A stretch of DNA of 64,000 bases. It comes from Streptomyces atratus (GTDB lineage Bacteria; Actinomycetota; Actinomycetes; Streptomycetales; Streptomycetaceae). Shown here piece by piece: positions 41,135-50,900 of this stretch (position 1 is the stretch's first letter; every line of letters starts with the position of its first letter). The stretch covers positions 124,001 through 188,000 of the forward strand of contig NZ_BMRN01000001.1 in assembly GCF_014648655.1 (NCBI RefSeq), written 5' to 3'. The translations under genes were made by a program, and so were the position numbers. A model generated the notes under the pieces. That model worked only from the letters and a program-made list of their open reading frames with translations. It was not told the origin of the DNA and searched no databases.

Positions 41135-41300
41135 TCACTCGTCCTGCGCTGCCTGGGCGAGTTCCCGGCGCTTGCGCGTGCGTATCCTCCTGTAGCGCCG
41201 GACCGATCCGCCCGGGGCCGACTCGTCGCGACCAGGCCGACGGTCGTACGCGAGGTATCCCAGCCGTTCGGACAGGAAACGCACCTGGGGCGGTGCCTTC
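41135..41300 (-). pseudogene. Possible gene relic (3' end only)
   Basis: The minus strand encodes about 50 residues, ending in SVRRYRRIRTRKRRELAQAA and a stop, that read like the tail of a real protein (preceded by VRFLSERLGYLAYDRR). No start or upstream part can be found; the frame degenerates further up. I cannot name the parent family. Confidence 0.25.
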
Positions 41301-41481
41301 CTCCACGCTCAGCTCGGCCCGTTGGGGACAGCGCGACAGGATCCGCTGCTCGACGGTCCTGTTGAGAACGTGCCCATCCCGCACGGCGACTGGGGTAGCA
41401 CGGTCCGACGCCGACCGGCCTTCGGTCCCCCATGGTCAAAGCAGGTCTTGGTGTCTCTTGTCGAGCGAACCACCGACGCGT

Positions 41482-43023
41482 TCAGAGACGTCCGCACAGC
41501 CCTCGGTGATAGCGGACGTGATCCTCATTGATGACGTGGTCGGCGTGACGCTTGAGCTGGTACTCAACAGCGCCATCCGAATTGCGTCGCACCGCCCATG
41601 TCTCGTCGATGTATATGGCAAGTCGGTCGAACTCGACGTGGTGGTTGGGGCAGAGGCTAAGGAGATTGGAGAGTTCATCGGGCCCGCCGTGCGGGTCGCC
41701 GATCCCCCTGATGTGCGCCGCCTCGCTGTAGTAGCTGAACTGAGTTGCCACCCGTTTACCGCACACCTGGCACTCGTGCGTGTACATCGTCTTGAGCGTC
41801 TCGACGATCTCCCGGTTGCGCTCAGGCCGCGATGAGGTCACATCCCGGCGTGCCACCGGGCCACCTCGTTCACCGTCGGGGTTGTGCCCGCTGGCGCTCG
41901 CGTAGCCGGCGAGGCCCACACGCCCGAGCAACGCATCTCGGTCGACGTCCTCGAAGTACTTGGAACACAACAAGCCGACAGCCTCGGCCCGGGCCAGTGA
42001 TTTCCTCAGGATCCTTGCCGCATCCCGCGTGAGGCCGGCACGAGCACCCGCCGCTCCCAGGGCCGCCGATGTCGGTTTGAACTCCTCGCTGCCCACTCCC
42101 TCGACGTCCCACAACCCGCTGCTGCGCAGATGCCAGAAAGGGTACTCGGGAGTGATCCGTGAGTCCGGCAGACCGAAATCCTTCAAAAGGGGGCCCATCT
42201 CGTTCTTGAAGGTCTCCCAGTCCACAACTCGGTCTCTCCCCTCGGCCAGACGGCCGACGGCCCACAACAGCGTGAGGGGCTTGTGGCGAGACGGGCGCTG
42301 TTTCTGAGAGTGCGTGTTCAAGGTTGCGAGAGCCCGGAACAGGTCATCACGTCGCAGCTTCTTGGGCGCCGGGGTCAGCTCCTCTGCGACGGGCGCAGCA
42401 GCCTCCCCCTGCCCCGGGCTCTCCAAGTTCTCAAGCACGTCCAGGAAGCGGAGTCGGTCCTCAGCGCGGACGAGAGTCAGACTGCGCAGCGAGGGGCCGA
42501 GCCCCAGCCCTCTGAGGACGGGCTCCGCCGGCACGTTGAACTCGGCCACATCCCCCAACGCCATGATGTGTTCCCACGTCCTCTGGGAATCATCCGCGCC
42601 CCAGATCGCCTGGGCCAAGGGACGGTTGCGAAACAAGCCAAGAATCCTGGCCCTGGCAACGAACTGCTTATCGGCGTAGAACAGCAGCTCATCGCCGATC
42701 CTGCAGTCGCGCAGTGCGGTTACCTTGGCGGACTTGGCGCGCATGTCGGGCGTCGCCCCCCAGAGCCGCGCCAAGCCATCCGGGAAGATGCGCCTGAGTT
42801 CTTCGGCATCAGCGCCGAGAGCACTCTCGTACGTCGATTCCGAAAGGTCGACGCCGACGCGAACGGAGTGGTTGAAGTGCTGGGGCCCCCGCACTCGCGC
42901 GGTGCCCCGCGGCTGCAGCACCCATTGGATCTCACGCGCCTCGCCCGTGGACCTGCCACCGTCCGGATTGCCTGCCTGCTCATCCCCTGCGCCCGGCAGC
43001 GGGCCACAGTCCCCTGTTTTCAT
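41482..43023 (-). CDS. Putative modification-dependent (type IV) restriction endonuclease, sulfur-binding-like domain plus HNH
   Basis: 513 residues from the ATG at 43023; the frame is open further upstream, and later GTG starts are possible since conservation seems to begin at FNHSVRVGVDL. Domains in order: an EVE/SRA-like modified-base-binding domain (about 70-190), a domain with RHKPLTLLWAVGR near 255 and YPFWHLRSSGLWDV near 305, which is the signature of phosphorothioate-DNA-binding (SBD) domains, and a C-terminal HNH nuclease (CQVCGKR, AAHIRG, LLSLCPNHHVEFDRL). The architecture resembles ScoMcrA. It should cut incoming DNA carrying foreign modification. Divergent from pglW. Confidence 0.85.
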   Translation of the reverse strand: MKTGDCGPLPGAGDEQAGNPDGGRSTGEAREIQWVLQPRGTARVRGPQHFNHSVRVGVDLSESTYESALGADAEELRRIFPDGLARLWGATPDMRAKSAKVTALRDCRIGDELLFYADKQFVARARILGLFRNRPLAQAIWGADDSQRTWEHIMALGDVAEFNVPAEPVLRGLGLGPSLRSLTLVRAEDRLRFLDVLENLESPGQGEAAAPVAEELTPAPKKLRRDDLFRALATLNTHSQKQRPSRHKPLTLLWAVGRLAEGRDRVVDWETFKNEMGPLLKDFGLPDSRITPEYPFWHLRSSGLWDVEGVGSEEFKPTSAALGAAGARAGLTRDAARILRKSLARAEAVGLLCSKYFEDVDRDALLGRVGLAGYASASGHNPDGERGGPVARRDVTSSRPERNREIVETLKTMYTHECQVCGKRVATQFSYYSEAAHIRGIGDPHGGPDELSNLLSLCPNHHVEFDRLAIYIDETWAVRRNSDGAVEYQLKRHADHVINEDHVRYHRGLCGRL

Positions 43024-43260
43024 GATTGTCAGATTAGCCACTTGGACTGACAGCCGACCTTCACCCGGTGTGGACCCGTCGATCTTCCGTGTGCAGCCAG
43101 AGCCGACCGACACGGCTCTCAGCGCTGACAGATCTCTATTTCCTTCCGCTCCGATGGTGCCTCGTCCGTCACACCCAGCCGTTACGATCGAGGAGTCAGC
43201 CGATTGAGCGAAACGGCCGACATGCGAAAAATCAGGATGAAAGCAAGGCGGGGACGGCGT

Positions 43261-46200
43261 ATGCGGGAAGGCCGCTGGGAAACGGTCACGGATTCCGAGT
43301 TCCCGCATGAGCGTCGTGGCCTTGAAGCCATCCGCACGGAGCTTCCTGACAACGATCCGTGGCGCGCCTGGTCGAACTTCACGTTCACGGCGAACACCGG
43401 TCACGTCCGGGAAGTGGACCTGCTGGTGATCGCTCCCGGCGGCGTCTTCCTGATCGAGCTGAAGGACTGGCACGGCTCTCTGGACTCCCGCAACGGAACC
43501 TGGTTGCAGACCCAGCCCAGGGGGCGGCAGATCGCGCACGGCAACCCGCTGCACCTGGCGAACAAGAAGGCCAAGGAGCTGGCCTCGCTGCTGGAGCCGG
43601 AGCTGAACGGTGAGCGGGTGTGGGTCTCGGAGGCGGTCTGCTTCACCGACTCCTCACTGAAGGTCCGGCTCCCCGCTCATGACCAGCACGGTGTCCATAC
43701 CGTCCCGCGACTCATCAAGATGCTGAAGGAGCCCCCGCACTTCGAGCAGCGGCGGATCGATGCCCCGCGCTCGCGGAGGATCGCTGCGGCTCTGGGCCGG
43801 GTCGGCATCGCGCGCAGTGACGCGGAGTACAAGGTCGGCCCGTACCTGTTGCACCGGAAGTCGTTCGACTCCGGCCCCACGTGGGCGGACTACCTGGCCC
43901 GGCACAGCGATCTGCCGGAGGCTGCCCGGATCCGCGTCTATCTGCGTGAGCGCGGCTCGGACGCCGGACTGCGGGCCTCGGTGGAGCATGCGGCTCGACG
44001 CGAGGCCGCGGTGTTGCGGCGCTTCCGGCACCCGGGTGTGGTGCAGCTCAAGCAGTACGACCCGTCCGGGCATTCGGCCGGCCCTGCGTTGATCTTCGAC
44101 TACGACCCGAGGACGCTGCGGCTGGATGAGTATCTGGCGCAGTACGGAGAGAAGCTGGACATCCTCAGCCGGATGGCGCTGGTGCGTCAGCTGGCCGAGA
44201 CGGTGCGTTCGGCGCACAGCAGGCGTATCTATCACCGCAGCCTGGCCGCGCGTGCGATCCATCTGATGCCGCGTGCCCGGGGCGGCGCGGCCGGGGCGGA
44301 CAGCGAGGACGCCGGCTGGCTCAGCCCGTATCTGCAGATCTCCGACTGGCAGGTCGCCGTCCAACGCGGTTCCGAGCACGGTGGCCAGAGCGCCGGGGAC
44401 CGGCTGGCACCGACGACGTTCTCGCGGGCCGGCGCACACATCGCCGAGGGTGCGGACCCGTATCTCGCTCCCGAGCTGACCGCGCTCAAGGCCGATCCGG
44501 TCGCTCTGGATGTGTACGGCCTCGGCGTACTCACCTACCTGCTGGCCACCGGTAAGGCACCCGCGGCCAGCCAGGCCGAACTACTGGCCCGCTTCGAGGC
44601 GGGCGAGGGGCTGCGGCCGAGCGCGGTGGTCGACGGTCTTTCGGAGTACATCGACGAGCTGGTGCAGGCGGCCACCGCGTACAGCGTCTCCGACCGGCTG
44701 TCCTCGGTGGACGACTTCCTGGAAATGCTGGAGGTCGTCGAGGAGGAACTGACCGAGCCCGCTCCCGCCGAGCCCGCACCGGCGCCTGTCCCCGAGAAGA
44801 ACCCGTTGGACGCGGTCGCGGGCGACGTGCTGGCGGGCCGCTGGGAGGTGAAGCGCCGGCTGGGTACGGGCTCGACGAGCCGCGCGTTCCTGGTACGGGA
44901 TCTTTCGGCCGGGCCGGAGGTCCGCCTCTCGAAGTCACTCGCGGTGCTGAAGGTGGCGCTCTCCGGCAGCAGGAATAACGTGCTGGTACGTGAGGCCGAG
45001 GTGATGAGTCGGCTGCGCCCCGATTCGCGCATCATCCGGCTGATCGAGCCGGAGCCGCAGCGCATAGCGGAGCGCACGGTCCTCGTCATGGAGTACGTGG
45101 GCGACGAGCGCGCAGCCGAGGTCGAGCCCGCAGCACCCGGCACGACGAAGAATCGGCGGCGCGAGGAAACCGTCGCCCGACAGCTGCGCGAGTTCGGCCG
45201 CCTGTCGGTGGACCAGCTGGAGGCGTACGGGGATTACCTGTTCGGCGCGGTGGACTTCCTTGAGGGGGAGGGCGTCTGGCACCGCGACATCAAGCCGGAC
45301 AACATCGCGATCCGGATCCGCCCGAACCGCACCCGCGAGCTGGTGCTGATCGACTTCTCCCTCGCCGGGTATCCGGTACAGGAGACCGGCGCGGGTACGG
45401 ACGGCTACCTGGACCCCTTCATCGGCACGCTCACGGACCGCTCGGTGTACGACGCGCATGCCGAACGGTACGCCGTGGCGGCCACGCTCCACGAGATGGC
45501 TTCGCGCGAGCTGCCGGTGTGGGGCGACGGCCGGGTGTCCGCGCGCCAGACCGACCCGGAGCTGGAGCCGTACCCGAAGATCGCGGTGGATGCTTTCGAT
45601 CCGGCGGTGAAGGACGGTCTGCTGGCCTTCTTCCGCAAGGCCCTGCACCGGGACGCGTCCCAGCGCTTCCGCGATCTCAAGCCGATGCGCGATGCCTGGA
45701 AGAAGATCTTCCTGGCGATGGACGAGGCCAAGCCCTCGTCACGGCGCTCACGTCACGCGGTTGCCGCCGAAGTGGAAGCGGCGGCCCCGGCGCCGGGTGC
45801 CGCGATCGCGGACGCCGAGGCGGAGACCGCCGAGCAGCAGCGCGACCGGCAGGCCGCCCAGGCGGACCGTTCGACTCCGGTGTCGGCTTCGGGTCTGAGC
45901 CCGGCGGCCGAGTCGTTCGTCTACGGGCTGCGCGTCAATACGGTCGGCGAGCTGCTCGACTACAGCCAGCGCCAGCTCGTGAACGCTCCCGGCCTCGGTG
46001 CGAAGACACGCAAGGAAGTCCTGGGCCGGATCAAGGAATGGCGCCAGCGGCTCGCCGAGCGCCCGGCCGCTCCCCTCACTCCCGAGGGCCGCAAGGAGGC
46101 GAAGGCCGAACTCTCGGCCGCCGAAGCAGCGGTCGCGGGTGCCATGTCCGAGGCCGGCGGCGGAGGTTCGCTGCCGGAACGTGCCCTGCGCAGCGTCAGC

Positions 46201-47961
46201 CTGGACACCCTGGCGACCGTCTTCGTACCGGAGCTGAAGAAGGACGGGTCGAACCGCAACGAGTGCGAGATGGTCCGGCTGCTGCTGCGCCTGCCCAATG
46301 AGCACGGCGAGCTGCCCACCGAGGTCGGTGTCTGGCCGAAGCAGAAGGATGTCGCGGACGCGCTCGGCCTGTCGGCGGGCCGTATCCCGCAGATGCTGAA
46401 GACCCAGCGCACCCGCTGGAAGAAACATCCGACGGTACGGGCGCTGCGCGCCGAGATCCTGGAACTGCTGTATTCCATGGGCCGGCTCGCGTCGGCCGCG
46501 GAGATCGCGGACGCCCTCGCTGTGCGCCGCGGCACCCAGCTCCAGGAGCGCGAGCAGCGCCGGGCACTGGCCCTGGCCGCGGTCCGCGCGGTGGTGGAGG
46601 TCGAGCAACTCGTCCCGCAGGAGGGCGAGTTCCGGCACGCTCCGAACCGGGACGCGGCCGACGAGGGCATGGGTGCGGGGCTGCTGGCTCTGGAGGTCGG
46701 CGAGGAAGACGCACCTCAGACTCCGTCGGCACCGGGTCTGCTGGACTACGCACAGCGGCTGGGACGGGTCGCGGACCGGCTGGCGAAACTGGACACACTG
46801 CCGACCGCGGCGACGGTTCTCGCCGAGCTGAGCGCGATCTCCGCGCCGAGCGGGGTCGTGGAGTGGGACGAGCGCCGCCTGGCGGAGGTCGCGGCAGCGG
46901 CAGCGCGGAACGCGGCGGCGACACCCCGGCTGGAGATATATCCACGGAATCTTCCGCTGGTACGGGCGCTGCGGCTGACCCAGGCCGGGCTGGTCCGCAT
47001 GATTCCCGGCGTGGCGGAGGCCGACCAGCCGGGGCTGACCGGCGCCGATGTGCACGAGCGGGTACGGGCACGTTTCCCGGAGCTGTTGAACGAGCGCGGC
47101 GGACACGCGCTGCCGACCGGCGGCCGGCTGACAAAGGCGTTGCAGGAGGCCGGATTCGACCTGGTGCTGTCCACCCGCGAGCACCCCCGCACGCTGCGAT
47201 ACCTGCCGCGGAAGACAAACCTTGCGTCGAGCTTCCTCTCCTCGGACGGAAAGCGGCAGGCGACCGGCACGATCGCCGCACGCCGCTATTCCGACGATCC
47301 GCAGCTCGCGGGCGCGGTCGCGGCGGAGGAACGTCTGCTGTCCTCGGCCCGGCGGGACGGATTCCGGGTCCTGACGGTACGGACGGGTCTGGCACACCAT
47401 GCGGTACGGGAGTTGGCGGGCGACCGGTTCGACGCCGGGGTGGTCTCGGTGACCGAGCTGTTCCTGGGCGCCCTCCACGAATTGGTCGACGCCCGTCCGA
47501 AGCCGACCTGGGAGACGATCCTGCGGGCGGATGTGGCCCCGCCGGGTTCGAAGGGCGCGATGAAGTTCGCCGAGTACGCGCGCACGGCATGGGGCGCGGT
47601 GGAACCCCGGGTGGGCGAGCTGCTGTCGGCCCCGGGGCCCAAGGCGCCGGTGCTGCTCACGGACGCGGGGGTGCTTGCCCGTTACGACGCGATGGGCATC
47701 CTGGAACGGCTGGCCGAGCGGGCGAGGAACGGCGGGCGAGGCCTGTGGCTGCTGTGCCCGCAGAGCGACCCGGCACGCCCGCCGCGGTTGGGCGCGACGG
47801 CTGTGCCGTATCAGGCGGGGCTGGGTGAATGGGTGGCCCTGCCGGACTCGTGGGCGTCGAACGCCCACCGGGCCGACGAGCTGAAATTGCAGGGCAGGCG
47901 AATCGCTCTGCCGACGACTACGGCTACGCCGACTGCGACAAGGGGAGAAGACCAGAAGTGA
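43261..47961 (+). CDS. pglW: Pgl/BREX type 2 serine/threonine kinase PglW
   Basis: 1566 residues from the ATG at 43261 (MREGRW, the start I recall for the family, GGGGA six bases upstream). A TTG at 43204 with GAGGAG eight bases before it and an ATG at 43222 are serious alternatives. Order: NERD nuclease-related domain (EVDLLVIAPGGVFLIELK, residues 51-68), a degenerate kinase (about 190-500, HRSLAAR in place of HRD.K), an intact kinase with LGTGSTSRAFLV near 533, HRDIKPDN near 674 and DFS instead of DFG near 697, a helix-hairpin-helix region like the RNA polymerase alpha C-terminal domain (about 880-930), and a long C-terminal region. It overlaps pglX by four bases. Confidence 0.93.
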   Translation: MREGRWETVTDSEFPHERRGLEAIRTELPDNDPWRAWSNFTFTANTGHVREVDLLVIAPGGVFLIELKDWHGSLDSRNGTWLQTQPRGRQIAHGNPLHLANKKAKELASLLEPELNGERVWVSEAVCFTDSSLKVRLPAHDQHGVHTVPRLIKMLKEPPHFEQRRIDAPRSRRIAAALGRVGIARSDAEYKVGPYLLHRKSFDSGPTWADYLARHSDLPEAARIRVYLRERGSDAGLRASVEHAARREAAVLRRFRHPGVVQLKQYDPSGHSAGPALIFDYDPRTLRLDEYLAQYGEKLDILSRMALVRQLAETVRSAHSRRIYHRSLAARAIHLMPRARGGAAGADSEDAGWLSPYLQISDWQVAVQRGSEHGGQSAGDRLAPTTFSRAGAHIAEGADPYLAPELTALKADPVALDVYGLGVLTYLLATGKAPAASQAELLARFEAGEGLRPSAVVDGLSEYIDELVQAATAYSVSDRLSSVDDFLEMLEVVEEELTEPAPAEPAPAPVPEKNPLDAVAGDVLAGRWEVKRRLGTGSTSRAFLVRDLSAGPEVRLSKSLAVLKVALSGSRNNVLVREAEVMSRLRPDSRIIRLIEPEPQRIAERTVLVMEYVGDERAAEVEPAAPGTTKNRRREETVARQLREFGRLSVDQLEAYGDYLFGAVDFLEGEGVWHRDIKPDNIAIRIRPNRTRELVLIDFSLAGYPVQETGAGTDGYLDPFIGTLTDRSVYDAHAERYAVAATLHEMASRELPVWGDGRVSARQTDPELEPYPKIAVDAFDPAVKDGLLAFFRKALHRDASQRFRDLKPMRDAWKKIFLAMDEAKPSSRRSRHAVAAEVEAAAPAPGAAIADAEAETAEQQRDRQAAQADRSTPVSASGLSPAAESFVYGLRVNTVGELLDYSQRQLVNAPGLGAKTRKEVLGRIKEWRQRLAERPAAPLTPEGRKEAKAELSAAEAAVAGAMSEAGGGGSLPERALRSVSLDTLATVFVPELKKDGSNRNECEMVRLLLRLPNEHGELPTEVGVWPKQKDVADALGLSAGRIPQMLKTQRTRWKKHPTVRALRAEILELLYSMGRLASAAEIADALAVRRGTQLQEREQRRALALAAVRAVVEVEQLVPQEGEFRHAPNRDAADEGMGAGLLALEVGEEDAPQTPSAPGLLDYAQRLGRVADRLAKLDTLPTAATVLAELSAISAPSGVVEWDERRLAEVAAAAARNAAATPRLEIYPRNLPLVRALRLTQAGLVRMIPGVAEADQPGLTGADVHERVRARFPELLNERGGHALPTGGRLTKALQEAGFDLVLSTREHPRTLRYLPRKTNLASSFLSSDGKRQATGTIAARRYSDDPQLAGAVAAEERLLSSARRDGFRVLTVRTGLAHHAVRELAGDRFDAGVVSVTELFLGALHELVDARPKPTWETILRADVAPPGSKGAMKFAEYARTAWGAVEPRVGELLSAPGPKAPVLLTDAGVLARYDAMGILERLAERARNGGRGLWLLCPQSDPARPPRLGATAVPYQAGLGEWVALPDSWASNAHRADELKLQGRRIALPTTTATPTATRGEDQK

Positions 47962-50900
47962 TCGACCGCACGGCGTTGAAGACGGACCTGATCAAGCAGG
48001 TCAAGGCGGTCGAGGTGGACCTCGGCAAGCAGGTCGCGGAGGGCGAGAAGGTCCTCAAGCCGCTGCGCACGGAGTACGCGAAGACGTGCAAGGCAGTTGC
48101 CTCGCCGGACGAGGCCCCGAAGTGGGGAGCCTGGCTGGAGGGTCGGCTGGCGGAGCTTTCGGCGGACCAGGCGGATGCCGTGGAGGCGGCGGAGGCGGTC
48201 GCGGGCCGGCTGCGGGCGGAGTACGACGAGGCACGGGGCCTGGGCCGTACAGCGGCGACGTGGAACGCGTGGCTGGACGAGCGCGTCACGCAGGTCGCGG
48301 TGGCGTGGGTGCTGGGCACGGTGTTCGTCCGCTTCTGCGAGGACAACCGCCTGATCCCGGACCCGTACCTGACGGGCCCGGAGCAGGAGCGCCGCGACCT
48401 CGCGGAGGCACGGTACGCCCAGTACGTGGAGGAGACCGAGGACCCCACGTACCGGGGCTGGCTGCTGCGCGCCTTCGACGAGCTGGGCGCCGGCCAGGCG
48501 GGCAAGCTGTTGTTCCGCCAGGACCGCAATCCGCTGTACCAGATCCCGCTGTCGCACGACGGGGCGCGGGCACTGGTGGAGTTCTGGCGGGAGCGTCGGG
48601 AAGCCCAGGAGTGCGAGGGGAGCGAGGACGGAGCGCTGCTCCTGGTCCACGACTTCACAGACCCGCTGAACGAGGACGGTACGGAGGGGTGGGACACCCG
48701 CTTCCTGGGTGACCTGTACCAGGACCTGTCGGAGGCGGCGCGGAAGACGTACGCGCTGCTCCAGACCCCGGAGTTCGTGGAGGAGTTCATCCTCGACCGG
48801 ACGATGGACCCGGTGGTCCGGGAAATGGGCGGCCGGTTCAACGAGCTGAAAATGATCGACCCGACGTGCGGCTCAGGCCACTTCGTGCTGGGCGCGTTCC
48901 GGCGGCTGGTGCGGCTGTCGGCGGAACGCCAGCCGGGACGCGATCGGCATGAGCGCGTACGGGACGCGCTGAACTCGGTGCACGGCGTGGACATCAACCC
49001 GTTCGCGGTGGCCATCGCGCGGTTCCGGTTGCTGCTTGCGGCCATGGCTGCGGCGAATGTGCGGACGCTGGCTGATGCGGGGCGGTATGACTGGCCGATC
49101 CACTTGGCGGTGGGCGACTCGCTGATTCAGGACCGACAGCAGGAGCTGGAGCTGATCAGCCTGGAGTCGGGGAAGCGGCTGGTTGATTTCGCTTACGCGA
49201 CGGAGGACCTGGATGACTATCCGGGAATTCTGGACCGGGGGCGGTATGACGTGGTGGTGGGGAACCCGCCTTACATCACTGTCAAGGATAAGAAGCTGAA
49301 TGCACTGTATCGAGATCTGTACGCATCCTGCGGGGGAACATACGCCTTGTCCGTTCCATTCGCTGAGAGGTTTTTTCAGCTGGCAAGGATAGGAGGGATC
49401 GACGGCCGCGGGTACGGCATGGTTGGCCAGATCACCGCAAGCTCTTTCATGAAGCGAGAGTTCGGCATTAAGCTGGTTGAAGAATACTTCGCACATAAGG
49501 CCGAGTTGACAGAAGTAATCGATACATCAGGAGCCTATATTCCAGGGCATGGGACGCCAACGGTCATCCTTGTGGGACGGCGTAGGTCAGGCAGCGGGCG
49601 CGTGTCAACAATTCGTACGGTACGAAGCGTTCAAGGTGAGCCCTGGACTCCAGAAAATGCAAAAGATGGTCTCGTATGGAGGGCCATTGTTGACCAGATC
49701 GACGAACCTGATTCGGCTAGTCGGTGGGTATCCACAGGAGACCTGGACAGGCAGCGCTACTTCGGTCATCACCCTTGGATTCTTTCTGACGGCGGGCTGG
49801 AGGTAGTTGAGAAGCTCGCAGACTCCAACTCGCTCCGCTTGCGAAGCGCAATCAATCCCCCCATCGGACGAGCTGTTCGGGTTGGAGCGGATGCAGCATA
49901 TCTTCGCCCTCTGCGAATGGTTAACAGAACGCCAGCTGCTAGCAAAGGCCTGCGCCCTTTCATGACCGGCGAGGTCGTGCGGGATTGGCAAGCAGAGCCG
50001 GAAGAAGCAATCTGGTTTCCCTATGCCCCAGCCCTTGCAGTGGATGATCTAGCATACGAGCTGTGGCCAATGCGTCGACTGCTGGAAGCCCGCGGCACCT
50101 TCCAGGGAGACATGTCGGCAGCCGGTCTGCATTGGTGGGACTACATGCAGTACACGGCATCGGCGTACAAGACGCCACTCTCACTCACTTTCGCTTTCGT
50201 GGCTACGCACAATCACTTCGCCCTAGACCGTGGCGGGAAGGTCTTCAACCGCTCTGCACCTGTAATCAAACTGCGCGAAGGAGCAAGCGAGGAGGAACAC
50301 CTTCAATTGGTGGCACTACTCAACAGTTCGACTGCGTGTTTCTGGCTTAAGCAGGCAAGCCACAACATGGGCAGCACTGTAGACGCAAAGGGTGCCCGGC
50401 AAAGCACCCTCCCTTTTGAAGATTTCTTCCAGTTCAACGGCACCCCCATGGGGGATTTCCCTCTTCCAGCTGCCTATCCCACCACTCTGGCACCGAAACT
50501 TGATGCTCTGGCTCAGGAGTTCGCCGCTACAAGCCCATCAACCGCAACCACCGTTGAAGCACAGGCCCCCACAGCCAACGTCCTCCGGGAAGCCAGCATC
50601 AAATGGCTCTCCATCCGCGCCAAGATGATCGCCCTCCAAGAGGAGCTGGACTGGCAGATCTATTCCCTCTACAAGCTGCACTCCGAAGACCTACGCGCCC
50701 CCGAATCCGAGGTCCCTGAAATTGCCCTCGGCGAGCGAGCGTTCGAGATTGTGCTTGCTCGACGAGTAGAGAAGGGCGAGGCATCCGGCGAGTGGTTTAA
50801 GCGGCACGGTTCCACGCCCATCACCGAGATGCCCGACCACTGGTCCGACGCCTACAAGGCCGTCGTCCAGAAGCGCATCGATGTCATCGAGTCGTCCCGA

